Source: an archaeon (GTDB lineage Archaea > Asgardarchaeota > Thorarchaeia > Thorarchaeales > Thorarchaeaceae). Taken from it: 64,000 bases of DNA. The stretch lies in contig JAJRWI010000015.1 of NCBI GenBank assembly GCA_024276825.1, forward strand, positions 44,723 to 108,722, in the 5' to 3' direction. The position numbers and the translations under genes are program-made. The notes beneath the pieces were generated by a model. It searched no databases. It was not told the origin of the DNA and saw only the letters and a program-made list of their open reading frames with translations. Shown here piece by piece: positions 50,871 through 60,009 of the stretch. The stretch's first letter is position 1, and each line of letters begins with the position of its first letter.

Positions 50871-51659
50871 TCATATCGCCCCCTTCTTTGCAAGGAACTC
50901 CACAAGTTGCTTGGCCGCCTCTTTGGGGTCCTCAGCCTCAATCTTGATACCGCCAGACCTCTTCTCAGGTGGGAACACTTTCCGCACTGCAGTGGGAGAA
51001 CCCTTTAAGCCAATCAGGTCCTCGTTGACACCAAGAGCTGCTGCATCAACCACCTCGAGGGGCTTTTTCTTCGCCTTCATTATGCCCATTATATTCGGGA
51101 GCCTTGGCTCATTGAGACCCTTTGTGGCTGTAATGAGAACTGGTAGCTTTGCCTTTACAACTTCATAGCCCTCATCAGTCTCCCTATGAGCAATGACTGT
51201 CTTTCCATCTTCAGACATCTCAAGATGCCTGACATAACATATTTGAGGAATTCCAAGTAGTTCGGCCAACTCGGGACCAACCTGTGCAGTATCGCCATCG
51301 ATTGCCTGCTTGCCACATATGATCATATCAAACTCCATCTTCTTGATCTGCTGGGCCAGAGTAAAAGCAGTGGCCCAGGTGTCAGCACCGGCAAAGGCAC
51401 GATCAGTCAAATGAATGGCCCGATCACCACCCATTGCTAGAGCCTTGTACAGCGCATCTACTGCTTGAGGGGGTCCCATAGTGATGATAGTGACCTCTCC
51501 TCCATGAGCCTCTTTGAGTTGGATCGCAGCCTCAACTGCATATTCATCAAAGGGATTCAGAATACTTGGAACACCATCACGTATCAGAGTCCCGGTCTCA
51601 GGATTTATCTTGACTTCTGCAACCTCTGGAACTTGCTTCACTGGCACAATGATTTTCAT
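50871..51659 (-). CDS. etfB: Electron transfer flavoprotein beta subunit
   Basis: 262 residues from ATG 51659 (GGAG nine bases upstream). Family motifs: MKIIVPVKQVPE, NPFDEYAVEAAIQLKEAHGGEVTIITMGPPQAVDALYKALAMGGDRAIHL and MIICGKQAIDGDTAQVGPELAELLGIPQICYVRHLE with the loop that binds the adenosine or second flavin. It pairs with etfA. The dehydrogenase or bifurcating partners are not in this window. Confidence 0.96.
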   Translation of the reverse strand: MKIIVPVKQVPEVAEVKINPETGTLIRDGVPSILNPFDEYAVEAAIQLKEAHGGEVTIITMGPPQAVDALYKALAMGGDRAIHLTDRAFAGADTWATAFTLAQQIKKMEFDMIICGKQAIDGDTAQVGPELAELLGIPQICYVRHLEMSEDGKTVIAHRETDEGYEVVKAKLPVLITATKGLNEPRLPNIMGIMKAKKKPLEVVDAAALGVNEDLIGLKGSPTAVRKVFPPEKRSGGIKIEAEDPKEAAKQLVEFLAKKGAI

Positions 51660-51859
51660 CCGGAAACACTCCATTAAATGCGTCATGAATGCATGTAGAC
51701 AAAAAATAATGCCCCATTATAAGCAATACGCACGAGGAATTCAATCGCAACTTTCAATCAGGAATCTATGCAACTGGCCATTCAAAGAAGAATTAAATCT
51801 TACTAGTGGTATTCGTAAGTGGTGTTGAGTTCAATCGGTTGAGTTGAGTGTGAATAAAA

Positions 51860-52489
51860 ATGAGTCCAGTCTATTGGAATTATGATATGAAACGTGTTTC
51901 AATCATCGTTGTTCTGTTGTCAGTATTGATTGTGATGGTACCAATTGACATCATGCTGAAACTTGAACTTATCGCGCTTGTTGTCGTATTGGCAATCGCG
52001 TGGTGTTTTCGATTGGAAAAGGACTTCAAGGTTGGGAGTTCAAATGATACTGAAGTCTATACGCCTGAAGTGGAGGAGCCAAGAGCGTTCTTAAGTGAGT
52101 TGCCAATTGAAACCATTGAAGGAATTGGTGAGGTTTATGGCAAGAAGCTTAGTGCTGAAGGGATCACTACAGTACAAGACTTGCTAGAGAACGAGCCAGA
52201 GAGAATAGCAGAGATATGCGGGGTGAGAGTTGATAAGGTGGAGGTCTGGGTGGCGATGGCTCGTTTTACATGGCTGGAAGGAGTCACTGAAGAGGATGCA
52301 GAGGCCATTGTTCTTGGGGCCAATATCAGCGAGATCATCGATCTTGCCAATGCTGACGCCAACGAGTTGCTTGAGCAGGTCAGGAATGCTGTGGAACGAG
52401 GGGATGTGAGAGTTCCAGCAGGATACGAATTCACGCTTGAAAGAGTCAAGATGTGGATTGAGGCAGCGAGAAGAGTTTCATCAAAGTGA
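51860..52489 (+). CDS. Membrane protein with helix-hairpin-helix repeats
   Basis: 209 residues. Two N-terminal membrane segments (VSIIVVLLSVLIVMVPIDIML and IALVVVLAIAWCF) precede a soluble region with HhH-type elements (ETIEGIGEVYGKKLSAEGITTVQDLLENEPERIAEICGVRVDKVEVWVAMA and FTLERVKMWIEAARRV). Similar HhH units occur in DUF4332-type proteins. A membrane-tethered nucleic acid or protein binder; function unknown. ATG 51860 or ATG 51887 could start it. Confidence 0.65.
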   Translation: MSPVYWNYDMKRVSIIVVLLSVLIVMVPIDIMLKLELIALVVVLAIAWCFRLEKDFKVGSSNDTEVYTPEVEEPRAFLSELPIETIEGIGEVYGKKLSAEGITTVQDLLENEPERIAEICGVRVDKVEVWVAMARFTWLEGVTEEDAEAIVLGANISEIIDLANADANELLEQVRNAVERGDVRVPAGYEFTLERVKMWIEAARRVSSK

Positions 52490-52576
52490 GGGCATTATGA
52501 CTTTGGCGCAAGCCTTTTATGATATATGATGTGCATAACTCTCAGTTTGACAATACCCATTAACTGGTGAACTGAC

Positions 52577-52915
52577 ATGGGGAAAGAGAAAATACTTGGC
52601 GGAATCATCTTCATTTTCGCATTATTGTTGATCCTTTACTACACGTGGGGTCTCGTACTACTACCACTATTTCCAGCTTTGGGAGATTGGGTGGACGCAA
52701 CATTCGGAACGGGGACTTTCCTTAACTTGATATTTAAACCAAGTTGGGAGATTCTTGTCATAATTCCAATTTACCTTGCTGCTATACTCATTGGCCTGAT
52801 AGCAATGTGGATTGGATATACAATGCTCACCACTCCTGCACCAGAGCCACTAGAGGACTTTGATTTTGATGAAGAGGAAGTGGCCGAGGAGAAGCCTGAG
52901 GAGTCCACTGAGTAA
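52577..52915 (+). CDS. Small membrane protein with acidic tail
   Basis: 112 residues with two membrane segments (LGGIIFIFALLLILYYTWGLVLLPLF and ILVIIPIYLAAILIGLIAMWIGYTML) and an acidic tail (EPLEDFDFDEEEVAEEKPEESTE). No known family. The start at ATG 52577 follows a short AT-rich region. It converges with glmM downstream. Confidence 0.65.
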   Translation: MGKEKILGGIIFIFALLLILYYTWGLVLLPLFPALGDWVDATFGTGTFLNLIFKPSWEILVIIPIYLAAILIGLIAMWIGYTMLTTPAPEPLEDFDFDEEEVAEEKPEESTE

Positions 52916-52999
52916 AGACTTGACCCAAAAATCATCTAGAGTCGAGGAATGAGTGGGGCGCTAATTGCCCTCTCATCACTCGATCGAATCAGTTCAATT

Positions 53000-54364
53000 C
53001 TAACTATTACTCATTCTAATTGCTTCTTCAATCAGTTTTTTGCCTTTCTCGCACAGTCTATCGGCGGCTTCCTGAGTCTTGCCCTCAGCAAAGCATCTCC
53101 ATAATGGTTCGGTGCCAGAGGGGCGCAATAAGACCCAGCCATCCTTGTAGATCAGTTTGATACCATCGATTGTGATTCTCTCATTGTCCTTTGTAAGTTC
53201 AAGGAGTGGTTCCAAGAGCCTTGTCTTAATCTCACTTGGTACGGAAACTTTGATCTTTGTGCTGTAATATTGCGGAAGTTCATTGACAATCTCAGAGAGG
53301 GACTTGTTCTCAACCGACATTATCTCAACTATTTGTGCTGCAGTCATTGCGCCATCACGCACGGGCTGATGGGGAGGATAGAAGACACCACCATTCTCTT
53401 CACCTCCAAGCTCAGCACCAGTTTCCTTTAGTCTATGAGACACAACAACACTACCAACCACTGTCCAGTCTATCTTTGCACCTGCGTTTCTTGCCACATC
53501 TTCAATCAGCCGTCCGCTACTCACTGGGGTGACAAGTGTGGAACCACTCTTACGTGCAAGAACTCTCGAAGCGACTATAGCAAAAGACTGGTCACCCCAG
53601 AGAATGCGTCCGTTCTCATCGACAAATGTTGCCCTATCAGCATCACCGTCATGGGCGATACCAAGGTCCGCCCCTGTAGATCTCACCACTTCCGCAAGAT
53701 GAACAATGTTCTCAGGAGTGGGTTCGGGGTTTCGGCCAGGGAAGGCACCATCAAGTTGTGAGTTTAGCGATATCACGGTGCATCCAAGTTCTCTCATCAG
53801 TATTGGTGTGACCAGTGATCCAACACTGTTCGCCCCGTCAACGACTACGGTGAGAGATCTCTTATGTATTGCCTCCGCATCAACATGAGATTCTATTGCA
53901 GAAATGTATTGTTCAATGGCTCTGTCATAGTTGCGGGTGGAGCCAATCTCCGCCCAGTCAGCCTTTCTGAAGCTGCTATTGAAGTAGACATCCTCAATCG
54001 ATGACTCAACCTCTCTAGACACTTCAATCCCATCAGCCCCCATGACTTTTATCCCATTGAACTCAGGGGGATTGTGAGATGCCGTGATCATTATCCCGCC
54101 CACACAGTTCAGGCGTGGGATCATGAACTGAAGAGTAGGAGTTGGGGACGGACCGATATCCACAACCGAACATCCAGTTGATAGAAGCCCCGATCTAACC
54201 GCGTTTGTCAACATTGTCCCACCACGCCTTGAGTCCCGAGAGATCGCAATCTCGCCAGGTCCCAAGACCGTGCCCACTGCGCGTGCGAGCCTGAGTGCAA
54301 GCTCTGGAGTCATCTCATCATTGATTCGTCCTCGAACACCATTGGTACCAAACAGGCGCCCCAT
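53000..54364 (-). CDS. glmM: Phosphoglucosamine mutase / phosphohexomutase (GlmM)
   Basis: 454 residues of the alpha-D-phosphohexomutase family. The active serine is Ser 96 in ITASHNPPEFNGIKV, the Mg loop is DGDADRATF and the C-terminal phosphate-binding motif is RPSGTEPLWR. It interconverts glucosamine-6-P and glucosamine-1-P (archaeal enzymes may also act on mannose-P) for UDP-GlcNAc synthesis. The start is ATG 54364 (MGRLFGTNGVRG). It diverges from the TPR gene. Confidence 0.93.
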   Translation of the reverse strand: MGRLFGTNGVRGRINDEMTPELALRLARAVGTVLGPGEIAISRDSRRGGTMLTNAVRSGLLSTGCSVVDIGPSPTPTLQFMIPRLNCVGGIMITASHNPPEFNGIKVMGADGIEVSREVESSIEDVYFNSSFRKADWAEIGSTRNYDRAIEQYISAIESHVDAEAIHKRSLTVVVDGANSVGSLVTPILMRELGCTVISLNSQLDGAFPGRNPEPTPENIVHLAEVVRSTGADLGIAHDGDADRATFVDENGRILWGDQSFAIVASRVLARKSGSTLVTPVSSGRLIEDVARNAGAKIDWTVVGSVVVSHRLKETGAELGGEENGGVFYPPHQPVRDGAMTAAQIVEIMSVENKSLSEIVNELPQYYSTKIKVSVPSEIKTRLLEPLLELTKDNERITIDGIKLIYKDGWVLLRPSGTEPLWRCFAEGKTQEAADRLCEKGKKLIEEAIRMSNS

Positions 54365-54441
54365 TGTTCATCACATCAATACTGGCAGAAATCTCAGCAC
54401 TTAAGAGTATAATTGATTGAGGAAATTGTGAGGCTCTGGCA

Positions 54442-55029
54442 TTGGGATTTCTAAGAAGAAAGTCTGACAAGAGATACAAGGAGGCTGCAAGGCTCCTCTC
54501 CGATGGCAGGGCATCAGAGGCCATCTCCATACTGAAAGAGATCTTGCAGCAGGACCCAAAACATTCGAACGCCCTTACCACCCTTGGTGTGGCCCTCCTA
54601 GAGATCCAAGGCAATGCTAAATGGGATGATCCTGGGACACAAGAGGCATTCAGACTCTTTGACAGAGCAGCTGAGATCAATCCTAAGGACCCTGTCCCCC
54701 TGTTTAATAAAGCAGTGAGCCTTCGCAATCTTGACAGACTGGAGGAGGCCCTCGAGGTGTTTCAACAGGTCCTCGATATTGAAGAACGCCTTCCGCTTGC
54801 AATCCTGCATATGGCAGAGATAAACTACGAACTTGGACGATGGGAGAAGGCCATTGAACTCGCACGCCTTGCATTAATCAGAGATCCAGGAATCGGTGAG
54901 GCACTCTCATGGGTCAAGGAAGCAATGCGCAAGGCGGGCTATCTAGATGAAGACGGTAATGTCATCCTAGAAAAAGTCCCGTGGAATGTCGACAAGCTTG
55001 GAAAGAGAAACACCCCAAATGATGATTAA
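54442..55029 (+). CDS. Tetratricopeptide repeat protein
   Basis: 195 residues, TTG start. It contains about four TPR-like helix pairs: YKEAARLLSDGRASEAISILKEILQQDPKHSNALTTLGVALLEI, FRLFDRAAEINPKDPVPLFNKAVSLRNLDRLEEALEVFQQVLDIEERLPLAILHMAEINYELGRWEKAIELARLALIRDP. Such repeats mediate protein contacts; the partner is unknown. It lies between glmM and S19 with nothing to suggest a link. Confidence 0.8.
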   Translation: MGFLRRKSDKRYKEAARLLSDGRASEAISILKEILQQDPKHSNALTTLGVALLEIQGNAKWDDPGTQEAFRLFDRAAEINPKDPVPLFNKAVSLRNLDRLEEALEVFQQVLDIEERLPLAILHMAEINYELGRWEKAIELARLALIRDPGIGEALSWVKEAMRKAGYLDEDGNVILEKVPWNVDKLGKRNTPNDD

Positions 55030-55166
55030 GATTGACATGGTTTTTGATTTCCAGTTGAACGGTGATGTTTGGCAAGTCCAGTTCGCAATGCTTAAATGCT
55101 TATCAATCAGATTGAGCGCGTCTACGGACGAATATATTCACCCCTATCTACATTGTAGGTGATGTC

Positions 55167-55574
55167 ATGTCTAAAGCTGAACCAATGTATCGCGGCTATC
55201 CCCTTTCTCAACTAGCTAAGATGAGTATGGATGAACTGATTGAGCTACTACCCACTCGTAGACGCAGGACCCTTCGACGTGGCTTGCCCCCACGTCATAA
55301 GAAATTGCTCATGAAACTTCGTGCTGCCCGCAAGACCCAGCGCAAGGGCAAAGAAGTCATCGTCAAGACCCACTGCCGCGATATGGTCATTCTCCCTGAA
55401 ATGGTAGATCTCACTATAGGTGTTCACAACGGCAAAGAGTTCGTCCGTGTCAAGATTCTCCCACAGATGATTGGACATTTGTTGGGGGAGTTTGCAATCA
55501 CGAATAAGCGTGTACAGCACGGCAGCCCAGGAATTGGTGCGACTAAGAGCAGCGCATATGTGCCACTGAAATAG
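55167..55574 (+). CDS. rps19: Ribosomal protein S19 (uS19), displaced
   Basis: 135 residues. Core [96 protein letters not shown] is typical of archaeal S19. In most archaea S19 sits between L2 and L22. Here it is alone, over 42 kb downstream of L22. A TATA-like TGCTTAAATGC near 55090 and its own leader show that it has its own promoter. A GTGGG/CCCAC hairpin follows the stop. Confidence 0.95.
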   Translation: MSKAEPMYRGYPLSQLAKMSMDELIELLPTRRRRTLRRGLPPRHKKLLMKLRAARKTQRKGKEVIVKTHCRDMVILPEMVDLTIGVHNGKEFVRVKILPQMIGHLLGEFAITNKRVQHGSPGIGATKSSAYVPLK

Positions 55575-55624
55575 TCCAAGTGGGGATTCTATCCCACCGC
55601 CTATTGCATCAATTCATTCAGTTT

Positions 55625-56428
55625 CTATAGATGTAAGGTCATTTCATAGAGTCTATGATGCAGCTTGTAGCCGCGCTCATGGCAGAGTTGTGCCAGTTCC
55701 TCGTTGTCAGAGAATGCGATTCTGACGTAGTCAAACTGGGGCAGGCTGTGTTGCTGTAGCCCATACATAAAATCATCAAACACATAGGTCCTATCGATTA
55801 TGAAGGGGTGACATCCTGGAAATGAGGGAGTAAAACGACAGGCACCGACAATCTCTCCAGTCATGGTTCTTAGAACAAGGACCTTATTGCGGTCGGTCTT
55901 GAGGTAACGCCTAATCTGTGTTGGTGGAAATGCTTCGGGATATTTTGCCTCGATAACTACAATCTCTCTTTCTTTGATCAAATCACATGAGAGTTCACCG
56001 CTGGGGGATATTGATTCGAAAGGCACGAAGTAATGCCACATATTGCCTGTGATTGCAAAGCCGAACTTCTTGTAGAGGTGTTGAGCATGAAAGTTGTCCT
56101 GTTGAGTGTAGAGAATTATCTTTGAAACCTCTTTCTTCTTAAACCATTCAATGGCGAAACGCATCAGTTGTGAACCATATCCTTGGTTCTGATATGACTC
56201 CTTCACTCCTATTCTACTAAGATGACCAGCATTTTCGCCGAATATGCCAAGAGAGAGTTGACCAATTAGTTCACCATCATCCAGAAAGAGTCCAAAGAAC
56301 CGATTGGCCTCCACAATGATCTTGAATACCTCGAATGTTATATAATCATCAGGAAAAACTGCTAGGTCCAGATCTGTGAGCTGTTCCCAGTCTAAAACTT
56401 GAAGTGGTCTGATTTCAAACGGTTTCAT
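55625..56428 (-). CDS. GNAT-family N-acetyltransferase
   Basis: 267 residues. The N-terminal half is a GNAT domain with the acetyl-CoA loop LSRIGVKESYQNQGYGSQLMRFAIEW (Q-x2-G-x-G/A). The C-terminal half (REIVVIEAKYPEAFPPTQIRRYLKTDRNKVLVLRTMTGEIVGACRFTP) may be a second, degenerate GNAT lobe. The acceptor is unknown. It is monocistronic. Confidence 0.8.
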   Translation of the reverse strand: MKPFEIRPLQVLDWEQLTDLDLAVFPDDYITFEVFKIIVEANRFFGLFLDDGELIGQLSLGIFGENAGHLSRIGVKESYQNQGYGSQLMRFAIEWFKKKEVSKIILYTQQDNFHAQHLYKKFGFAITGNMWHYFVPFESISPSGELSCDLIKEREIVVIEAKYPEAFPPTQIRRYLKTDRNKVLVLRTMTGEIVGACRFTPSFPGCHPFIIDRTYVFDDFMYGLQQHSLPQFDYVRIAFSDNEELAQLCHERGYKLHHRLYEMTLHL

Positions 56429-56499
56429 CCAATATTCCCCATTGTGGATGGACTGCGTTAAAACAAAAACACTTGGTCAATGGCCATTGGCCGCACTAA

Positions 56500-57123
56500 T
56501 CACTTCGTCATCCATTTTATCGAGTTGTAAACTCTTTTAATGGCAGGGGGCAGATTCTTTGCCCTCTTCAGTGAGCTATCCGCAATGAGTGAAACGCCCT
56601 CATCAACGCCAAGTTTAATCAGACCTATGCAATTGAATAGTGGAGAGATGTCCAATTCAGATATTTCGTTTTTTGTAAGGGTTAGATTTCGCAGTCTTTT
56701 GCATCTCTTTAGGGGAGAGAGATCTATATTCCTGATACGATTGCCATAGAGATGAAGTGTCTTCAAACCGTGTAGGTGTGCTAGGACACTAAGGTCAATC
56801 TCAGAGAGACGATTGAACGACAGGTCCAGATGTGTGAGATTGACACAGTCACCAAGTGGGGACAGATCGATTGAGTCCAGCTCATTTCCGCCTAGTGAGA
56901 GTTCCATCAATGATGTGCAATTGCTCAGGGGTCCAAGGTCGATTCTCTGCAGTTCGTTGCCTGATAGAGTCAGTACTTCAACATTCTGCATCTGGCTGAG
57001 TGGGGACAAGTCAGTTGATGATATCCGCCTGTCGCTCAGGTCGATTGTGGTCGCTCCTATATCAAAGGACTCAACAACCCTTGCACTCTTCTTTGTTTCA
57101 CTCCATATGGTAATATCCGGCAT
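56500..57123 (-). CDS. Leucine-rich repeat protein
   Basis: 207 residues with about six LRR units of 22-23 residues (LTLSGNELQRIDLGPLSNCTSLMELSLGGNELDSIDLSPLGDCVNLTHLDLSFNRLSEIDLSVLAHL). The recurrent IDLSPL at the concave edge is regular. No signal peptide or catalytic domain is seen. It is probably an intracellular protein-interaction module. The internal regularity suggests recent duplication of repeats. Confidence 0.8.
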   Translation of the reverse strand: MPDITIWSETKKSARVVESFDIGATTIDLSDRRISSTDLSPLSQMQNVEVLTLSGNELQRIDLGPLSNCTSLMELSLGGNELDSIDLSPLGDCVNLTHLDLSFNRLSEIDLSVLAHLHGLKTLHLYGNRIRNIDLSPLKRCKRLRNLTLTKNEISELDISPLFNCIGLIKLGVDEGVSLIADSSLKRAKNLPPAIKRVYNSIKWMTK

Positions 57124-57343
57124 TATGTATGCATCTCAAACTAGATTTACATCAGCCTCTAATAAAGTGAGAGGAATCATAAAATTTCTGTTCTAGAGAG
57201 AGGAAGAAATAGACATCGCTCAATTTCTCGGGTGAGGCAACAAGTCAAACTGCACGGATATTGTCTGCCTGACCCCCTTAGTTTCTTTAGTAAACTGTCA
57301 GGTCATATGCTGAGAATGCCACCGGAGCTGTCTTAATAAAAGC

Positions 57344-57630
57344 CAATAAGAACGGTTATCACTTGTTCATAATTGTCAACCTTTAGCCAGCCAAAGGGCA
57401 CACAGGCCGCCATGTCTGAATAGTCAGGTTCGTCTGGCTCCGTTATCTTCTTGATTCCACCTGTGTCTATGTTGTGCTCATGACACTGAGAGGACTACTA
57501 AAGCCTTTCAATAAAGCCTCTGCTGAAATCGACTGATTCGCACTTTCTCGTCAATGATGCAATGCTAGTGAACTTGTGATCAAAATCGCCAGGTGGATCT
57601 GTGTACCACTTGTGAATTCTACAATCCAAC
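57344..57630 (-). pseudogene. Decayed copy of the FDG-DPG-SDDF family
   Basis: Read from ATG 57630, the frame gives KWYTDPPGDFDHKFTSIASLTRK, then two stops in a row, then GGIKKITEPDEPDY. This matches in order two conserved parts of the small protein at 57739-58251 (EDPGPSDDFTFEFASIESIIRN and GNIKKITSPDGKVY). It looks like a decayed relative. The rest of the 600-bp gap between 57123 and 57739 holds nothing else I can name. Confidence 0.45.
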
Positions 57631-57738
57631 ATGATAAAAGAGATACCTCTAATGGAGGTATGTACTCCAATCTCATTATAGTTTTATTTAATCAAATTAA
57701 TAGCACATGAGTTCGGTCAGGCGAAACATGATATAATG

Positions 57739-58251
57739 TTATAATCGATTGATCTTGTTTGAACCGCTGCTTCCAGAAGAGGACTCAATTGGCAGAATGA
57801 GGTATACACCATCCCATTTTGCAGGTGCGTTAACAATGAGTTTCAATAAGTTGGTCAATAGCGATCTATCACTCTTCACTGCTTCAACAAGGCCATCAGG
57901 CCAAAGGCCAAGGAGACCAAAGGTGTCATCTGAGTATTCGGCTAATAAACAACCAGTCTGTAGTTTGGTACCATCAATCTCGATAAGTCCTATTAAGGCG
58001 TAAATAGCCTTGTTTGTATACACCTTGCCGTCAGGGGACGTTATCTTCTTGATGTTGCCAATTATTGAATAGTTCTCTCTTGAGGAGATCAGCATTGAGA
58101 TTTCATTGATGAAGTTCTTTGACAGCTTGTAGTCAGACGAGTTTCTTATTATTGACTCAATGCTTGCAAATTCAAAGGTGAAGTCATCGGATGGCCCGGG
58201 GTCTTCACCATCAAACTCAACAACCCAATATGACAATATAGTTACCTCCAA
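57739..58251 (-). CDS. FDG-DPG-SDDF family hypothetical protein (third paralog)
   Basis: 170 residues of unknown function. Conserved parts shared with the pair at 62373 and 63088 are VVEFDGEDPGPSDDFTF, YSIIGNIKKITSPDGKVYTNKAIYALIG and LGLWPDGLVEAVKSD. Small, alpha/beta, and soluble. A decayed relative precedes it at 57344. The family reminds me of immunity-type or small adaptor proteins that multiply locally, but no toxin is known beside this copy. Confidence 0.6.
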   Translation of the reverse strand: MEVTILSYWVVEFDGEDPGPSDDFTFEFASIESIIRNSSDYKLSKNFINEISMLISSRENYSIIGNIKKITSPDGKVYTNKAIYALIGLIEIDGTKLQTGCLLAEYSDDTFGLLGLWPDGLVEAVKSDRSLLTNLLKLIVNAPAKWDGVYLILPIESSSGSSGSNKINRL

Positions 58252-58394
58252 AACATAATTACTTGTTATAGAAACCTTGTGGTTTATTTCTTTTGTGAGG
58301 TTGAATTCATGCAGATTGTGATTGTGCTTTTGTTTGTAAAGTCGAAGTATGAAGGAATCTCAGTTTGGAGAGAAAGCTGACTTGATAGCGAATA

Positions 58395-58733
58395 TCATAT
58401 TGGCTTCAGGTAAATTTGCATCAATGCACGTTGTTGTTCAAAATTAATCTGGAGCTCTTTAATTCGGTCTATATTGGCATAATACAAGGGTTGGCGCATG
58501 TCATTCAGGTTTGGAATTCTTCTACACAGATGAACACTTGTCAGTCTACGAAGAGCTGATGAAACAGAGCGCGGAGATAGACTTACCTCGTTACAGATCT
58601 GCTTTGGAGACATTGGCCCCTTTGTGGCCAGCTCATGCAGTACTACAAGGGCACTGATTGGTAGTGTGATACTTGACATGATACTCACCAGATCTTTTTT
58701 GGGGAGGCAAGTTACTCGTTGTTTTCTTGCCAT
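58395..58733 (-). CDS. Small winged-helix (MarR-like) regulator
   Basis: 112 residues from ATG 58733 (MARKQRVTCLPKKDL). The winged helix is SITLPISALVVLHELATKGPMSPKQICNEVSLSPRSVSSALRRLTSVHLCRRIPNLNDMRQPLYYANIDRIKEL. The inverted repeat ATGGCAAA...TTTGCCAT (58750-58779) overlaps its promoter, so it probably represses itself. It is divergent from the two-domain regulator at 58868. Confidence 0.75.
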   Translation of the reverse strand: MARKQRVTCLPKKDLVSIMSSITLPISALVVLHELATKGPMSPKQICNEVSLSPRSVSSALRRLTSVHLCRRIPNLNDMRQPLYYANIDRIKELQINFEQQRALMQIYLKPI

Positions 58734-58749
58734 CCCCGTAATAATATAT

Positions 58750-58779
58750 ATGGCAAATAATTTATATTTATTTTGCCAT
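58750..58779. promoter_or_regulatory. Inverted repeat in the divergent promoter of two regulators
   Basis: ATGGCAAA and TTTGCCAT, eight perfect base pairs, with 14 AT-rich bases between. The AT-rich centre doubles as a TATA-like element for the minus-strand gene. It starts 17 bases upstream of 58733 and about 90 bases before 58868, so a dimeric regulator could control one or both. Confidence 0.5.
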
Positions 58780-58867
58780 TGAAGTATTTCCAAGAGAATG
58801 ACTGAACAATAGTATCCTATCACAGCCCAATGAGTTTTTGATTGTGATAAATCATATAGATTAGTCA

Positions 58868-59995
58868 ATGGAGAGAACCGAACTGAGAAAAAGAGGGTTG
58901 CTGGATCAGAAGGACTTGGAGATTCTGGATGCACTGGATCAGCTGGGAGGAAATGCAACAGCTCAAGAGATCAGTGAGTTTTTGAGTTCAAAGAACCCTG
59001 AGCAGAATTATCCAGCGAGGACCATTCGATATAGGGTTTCTATGCTTACAGAGAGGGGGATATTGCTTCCACAGTTTCTTCAGACACATGAAAGGAGGAT
59101 TGGTCTGGGAGAAGGGATTCTTCTAGTTCAAGAGGGAGGAAGTATGAGTGAGGTCCTTGAAAGGGTAGCCAGGAATATTCCCATATTCTATTGGTTCTTT
59201 CCCACAATTGGCCAGTTTAATGGTCTAATGATCCATACAATTCATGATGTTCAATCACCTGACATGATTCATAATATTGCCAGAGTAATGATAGAAACAG
59301 GTCTCATCAAAGATTATTCGTTCTTCGATATTGTGGACTATGCCACAAAGAGTGTTGATTTCAGATATTATCAACCAGAGGGTGGCTGGGACTGGAATTG
59401 GAAACGATGGTATAATAATATTCAGTCGAACCTTCAGGAACAAAGAGCCAATCCATTCGTTCTTCAGGAAGATCAACCATTATTCGAGTGTGATGAGGTT
59501 GATATCACCATCCTCAAACATATGAAGATTAACCCCAATGTTTCAATGAGAGAGTTAGCATCAATCACACAGGCGCCATTGCCAGAGGTGCGTGAACGAG
59601 TTCAAAAACTACGGGAAAACGGAGTGATTAGAGGTTCTAAGCGTGCATATGGTCTTATAGGAGAATTACTATGGGTTTCATGTTTTCTCAGAATGAATGA
59701 TAATGTGGGGGGAGTCATGCAATGCATCAGGGAACTGCCATTTCCTGGAGGTATATTGATGCATGATAATGAAAGATATTGTGTTCAGCTCGGGCTTGAC
59801 GCTGATGATCTGAAGCCATTTCTTGAGGGGTTACGAATGATGGGGTCGTTCCTTGATTCATATTCAATTCAAATTCATCTTGCAGATAGAGTTGAGGCGC
59901 ATTATCTGGACATGTTCGACTATTTCGACAAAGAAGAGAAAAGGTGGAAGATACCCGTTGAAGAGTATCTTCGTATGATCACCAAGAAGAAATAA
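58868..59995 (+). CDS. Two-domain winged-helix regulator (second copy)
   Basis: 375 residues with the same layout as the regulator at 27410. It has an N-terminal winged helix (LLDQKDLEILDALDQLGGNATAQEISEFLSSKNPEQNYPARTIRYRVSMLTERGIL), a ligand-like domain ending in a Trp motif (GWDWNWKRWYN), then a second winged helix (CDEVDITILKHMKINPNVSMRELASITQAPLPEVRERVQKLRENGVI) and a second ligand-like part. Lrp/AsnC-like. The targets are unknown. It is divergent from a MarR-like gene. Confidence 0.8.
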   Translation: MERTELRKRGLLDQKDLEILDALDQLGGNATAQEISEFLSSKNPEQNYPARTIRYRVSMLTERGILLPQFLQTHERRIGLGEGILLVQEGGSMSEVLERVARNIPIFYWFFPTIGQFNGLMIHTIHDVQSPDMIHNIARVMIETGLIKDYSFFDIVDYATKSVDFRYYQPEGGWDWNWKRWYNNIQSNLQEQRANPFVLQEDQPLFECDEVDITILKHMKINPNVSMRELASITQAPLPEVRERVQKLRENGVIRGSKRAYGLIGELLWVSCFLRMNDNVGGVMQCIRELPFPGGILMHDNERYCVQLGLDADDLKPFLEGLRMMGSFLDSYSIQIHLADRVEAHYLDMFDYFDKEEKRWKIPVEEYLRMITKKK

Positions 59996-60009
59996 TTGTG
60001 TTGATTTAC

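Noticed and set aside
57124..57343. A gene in the gap after the leucine-rich repeat protein
   Set aside because: No ORF with coding features, promoter or homolog-like motif was seen there; only the decayed relative at 57344-57630 is supported.
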